From NCBI GenBank assembly GCA_020854975.1, contig JAHKLQ010000191.1, positions 1-15,300 of the forward strand: a stretch of 15,300 nt of DNA, read 5' to 3'. The notes beneath the pieces are model-generated. The model ran no database searches, had not been told where the DNA came from, and saw only the letters and a list, made by a program, of their open reading frames with translations. The stretch comes from Methanobacterium sp. (GTDB lineage Archaea > Methanobacteriota > Methanobacteria > Methanobacteriales > Methanobacteriaceae). The position numbers and the translations under genes are program-made. Within the stretch, counting starts at the first letter, position 1. Each line of letters starts with the position of its first letter. Positions 14,283-15,300 of this stretch are shown one piece after another.

Positions 14283-14534
14283 CAGAGTAATATCTAACTT
14301 TTTATAAATGTGTTGTGAGAAGTAAATTTGTTTCAATCCCACTAAACGATTCTAAAAGCCAAAAACTAACCTTTCACTTCCAATAAGTCCTTTTCAATCT
14401 TCAAAACAATCCTTTATAAACTTTTGTTCTGTTTTTAGAGTTCCTGGAGTTCATTCCGGCTATGTCTAGAAACTCCTTTAGGAATATTCCAAAATCCCAA
14501 TTTACATCTGATAAATCCCAATTTACATCTGATA
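14283..14534. other. Gene-free stretch between arsR and the histidine kinase gene
   Basis: I find no coding frame or promoter of note. It holds a 10-bp palindrome GGAATATTCC (14481-14490), an inverted pair GGAGTT (14446-14451) / AACTCC (14471-14476), and the 21-bp tandem duplication at its right end. Confidence 0.4.
14492..14533. repeat. Perfect 21-bp tandem duplication
   Basis: Bases 14492-14512 and 14513-14533 are identical, beginning AAATCCCAATTTACATC and ending TGAT. The second copy ends one base before the stop codon of the minus-strand histidine kinase gene, so the array lies directly in its 3' untranslated region. Confidence 0.95.
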
Positions 14535-15300
14535 TCAATTGGCTGGTAATGTGAAGTAAAATGTGCTACCTTTTTCAGGTTCAGATTCAACCCACATCTC
14601 TCCGTTATGTTGATGCACTACCCTCTGTGCAATGGATAAACCTATTCCAGTTCCTTCATATTTGTCATGGGTGTGTAATCTCTGAAAAATAGTGAAAATA
14701 CGTTCTAAATGCTGAGAATCAATTCCTATGCCATTATCTTTCACACTGAAAACAAATTTATCTCCTCTTTTTTCAGTAGAAATATGTATCTTGGGAGGTT
14801 CTTCCTGACGATACTTGATAGCATTAGCAATTAAGTTCTGTAACAGTATAACCATTTGATACTCATCACCCCAAATAATAGGCAATGAATCATAGGTTAT
14901 TTGGGCGTTATTTTCCTTAATTAAAATCTCTAGGTTCAGTATGGTTTGTTGAATAACTTCTTCAAAATCAACTTTGCTGAACTCTATTTCCTTGTTGGCC
15001 ACTCGAGAGTATTCTAACAAATCCATGATCATTAAATCCAGACGTTTAGCACCATCTACTGCAAAATTAATAAATTCATAAGCATCTTCATCTAATTGAT
15101 CCCCATACCTTCGCTCCAATAACTGTAAAAAACTAGAGATCATACGCAGTGGTTCTCTTAAGTCATGAGAAGCCACATAAGCAAACTGTTTCAAGTCAGC
15201 ATTAGACTTTGCAAGTTCTTCTGTGCGTAATCTCACTTCTTCTTCCAAATTTTCCCAATACTCCTTTAATTCTTCTTCTGCATTTCTACGTTCACTGATA
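14535..15300 (-). CDS. Sensor histidine kinase, C-terminal part (5' end outside window)
   Basis: The frame is open to the right edge, so 255 C-terminal residues are visible. A TTG at 15248 could be misread as a start, but upstream SERRNAEEELKEYWENLEEE is the usual end of a PAS/PAC sensor domain and coiled linker, so the start is off-window. Then come the H box ASHDLREPLRMISSF with the phospho-accepting His, a dimerisation helix, the N box LLQNLIANAIKY, the G1 box VKDNGIGID, an F-box-like IFTIFQRLH, and the G2 box GTGIGLSIAQRVV, ending WVESEPEKGSTFYFTLP. It autophosphorylates from ATP in response to a signal sensed by domains not seen here. Such PAS-kinases are common in Methanobacterium and often lack a neighbouring response regulator; none is visible here. 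No membrane helix is present in this part. Confidence 0.93.
   Translation of the reverse strand, partial: ISERRNAEEELKEYWENLEEEVRLRTEELAKSNADLKQFAYVASHDLREPLRMISSFLQLLERRYGDQLDEDAYEFINFAVDGAKRLDLMIMDLLEYSRVANKEIEFSKVDFEEVIQQTILNLEILIKENNAQITYDSLPIIWGDEYQMVILLQNLIANAIKYRQEEPPKIHISTEKRGDKFVFSVKDNGIGIDSQHLERIFTIFQRLHTHDKYEGTGIGLSIAQRVVHQHNGEMWVESEPEKGSTFYFTLPAN

Noticed and set aside
14492..14533. CRISPR array
   Set aside because: There are just two copies directly abutting with no spacer and no cas gene nearby; it is a simple tandem duplication.

Overview
The window reads as chromosome of a methanogenic archaeon of the order Methanobacteriales, most like Methanobacterium. The DNA is A+T-rich. 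It carries DUF2115/UPF0305, DUF166, DUF4013-with-zinc-ribbon and TrmB-type proteins typical of that group. Genes are preceded by archaeal TATA-like boxes rather than bacterial -35/-10 elements, and many have GGAGG/GGTGA ribosome binding sites. No RNA gene, CRISPR array, insertion sequence or phage gene was recognised. The lineage is inferred from protein families only.

Layout. Positions 1-800 hold the end of a DUF488-family gene that looks frameshifted, then a decayed membrane-protein gene. 927-2303 encodes a DUF4013 membrane protein with an internal zinc ribbon. 2556-5583 is a tight ppx-ppk1 polyphosphate pair. 5691-8629 is a run of small or lineage-specific membrane genes: a 53-aa two-helix protein with a G9 tract at its ribosome binding site, an OB-fold-like exported protein, a two/three-helix protein split by a frameshift in a T7 run, and a minus-strand pair encoding a TPR membrane protein and a zinc-ribbon membrane protein. 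8881-10575 is a divergent pair: a TrmB-family regulator and a NapH-like membrane ferredoxin. Both seem to begin at ATT codons, each 7 nt after a strong ribosome binding site.

10768-14282 is the most interesting block. On the plus strand are a QueG-like 4Fe-4S protein with a Cys-rich N-terminal extension, an overlapping DGC-domain zinc-binding-type protein, and a DUF2115 protein. Facing them on the minus strand is an arsC-like gene followed by DUF166, divergent from an ArsR-family repressor gene with the ELCVCE metal(loid)-binding motif. A 16-bp A/T palindrome lies exactly midway between arsC and arsR. The same element, with a mismatch only at the central base pair, lies just upstream of the QueG-like/DGC pair. 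This suggests one ArsR regulon of Cys-rich proteins acting on metalloid or thiol chemistry. No arsenite pump gene is visible.

14283-14534 is non-coding and ends in a perfect 21-bp tandem duplication touching the 3' end of a sensor histidine kinase gene. That gene runs off the right edge.
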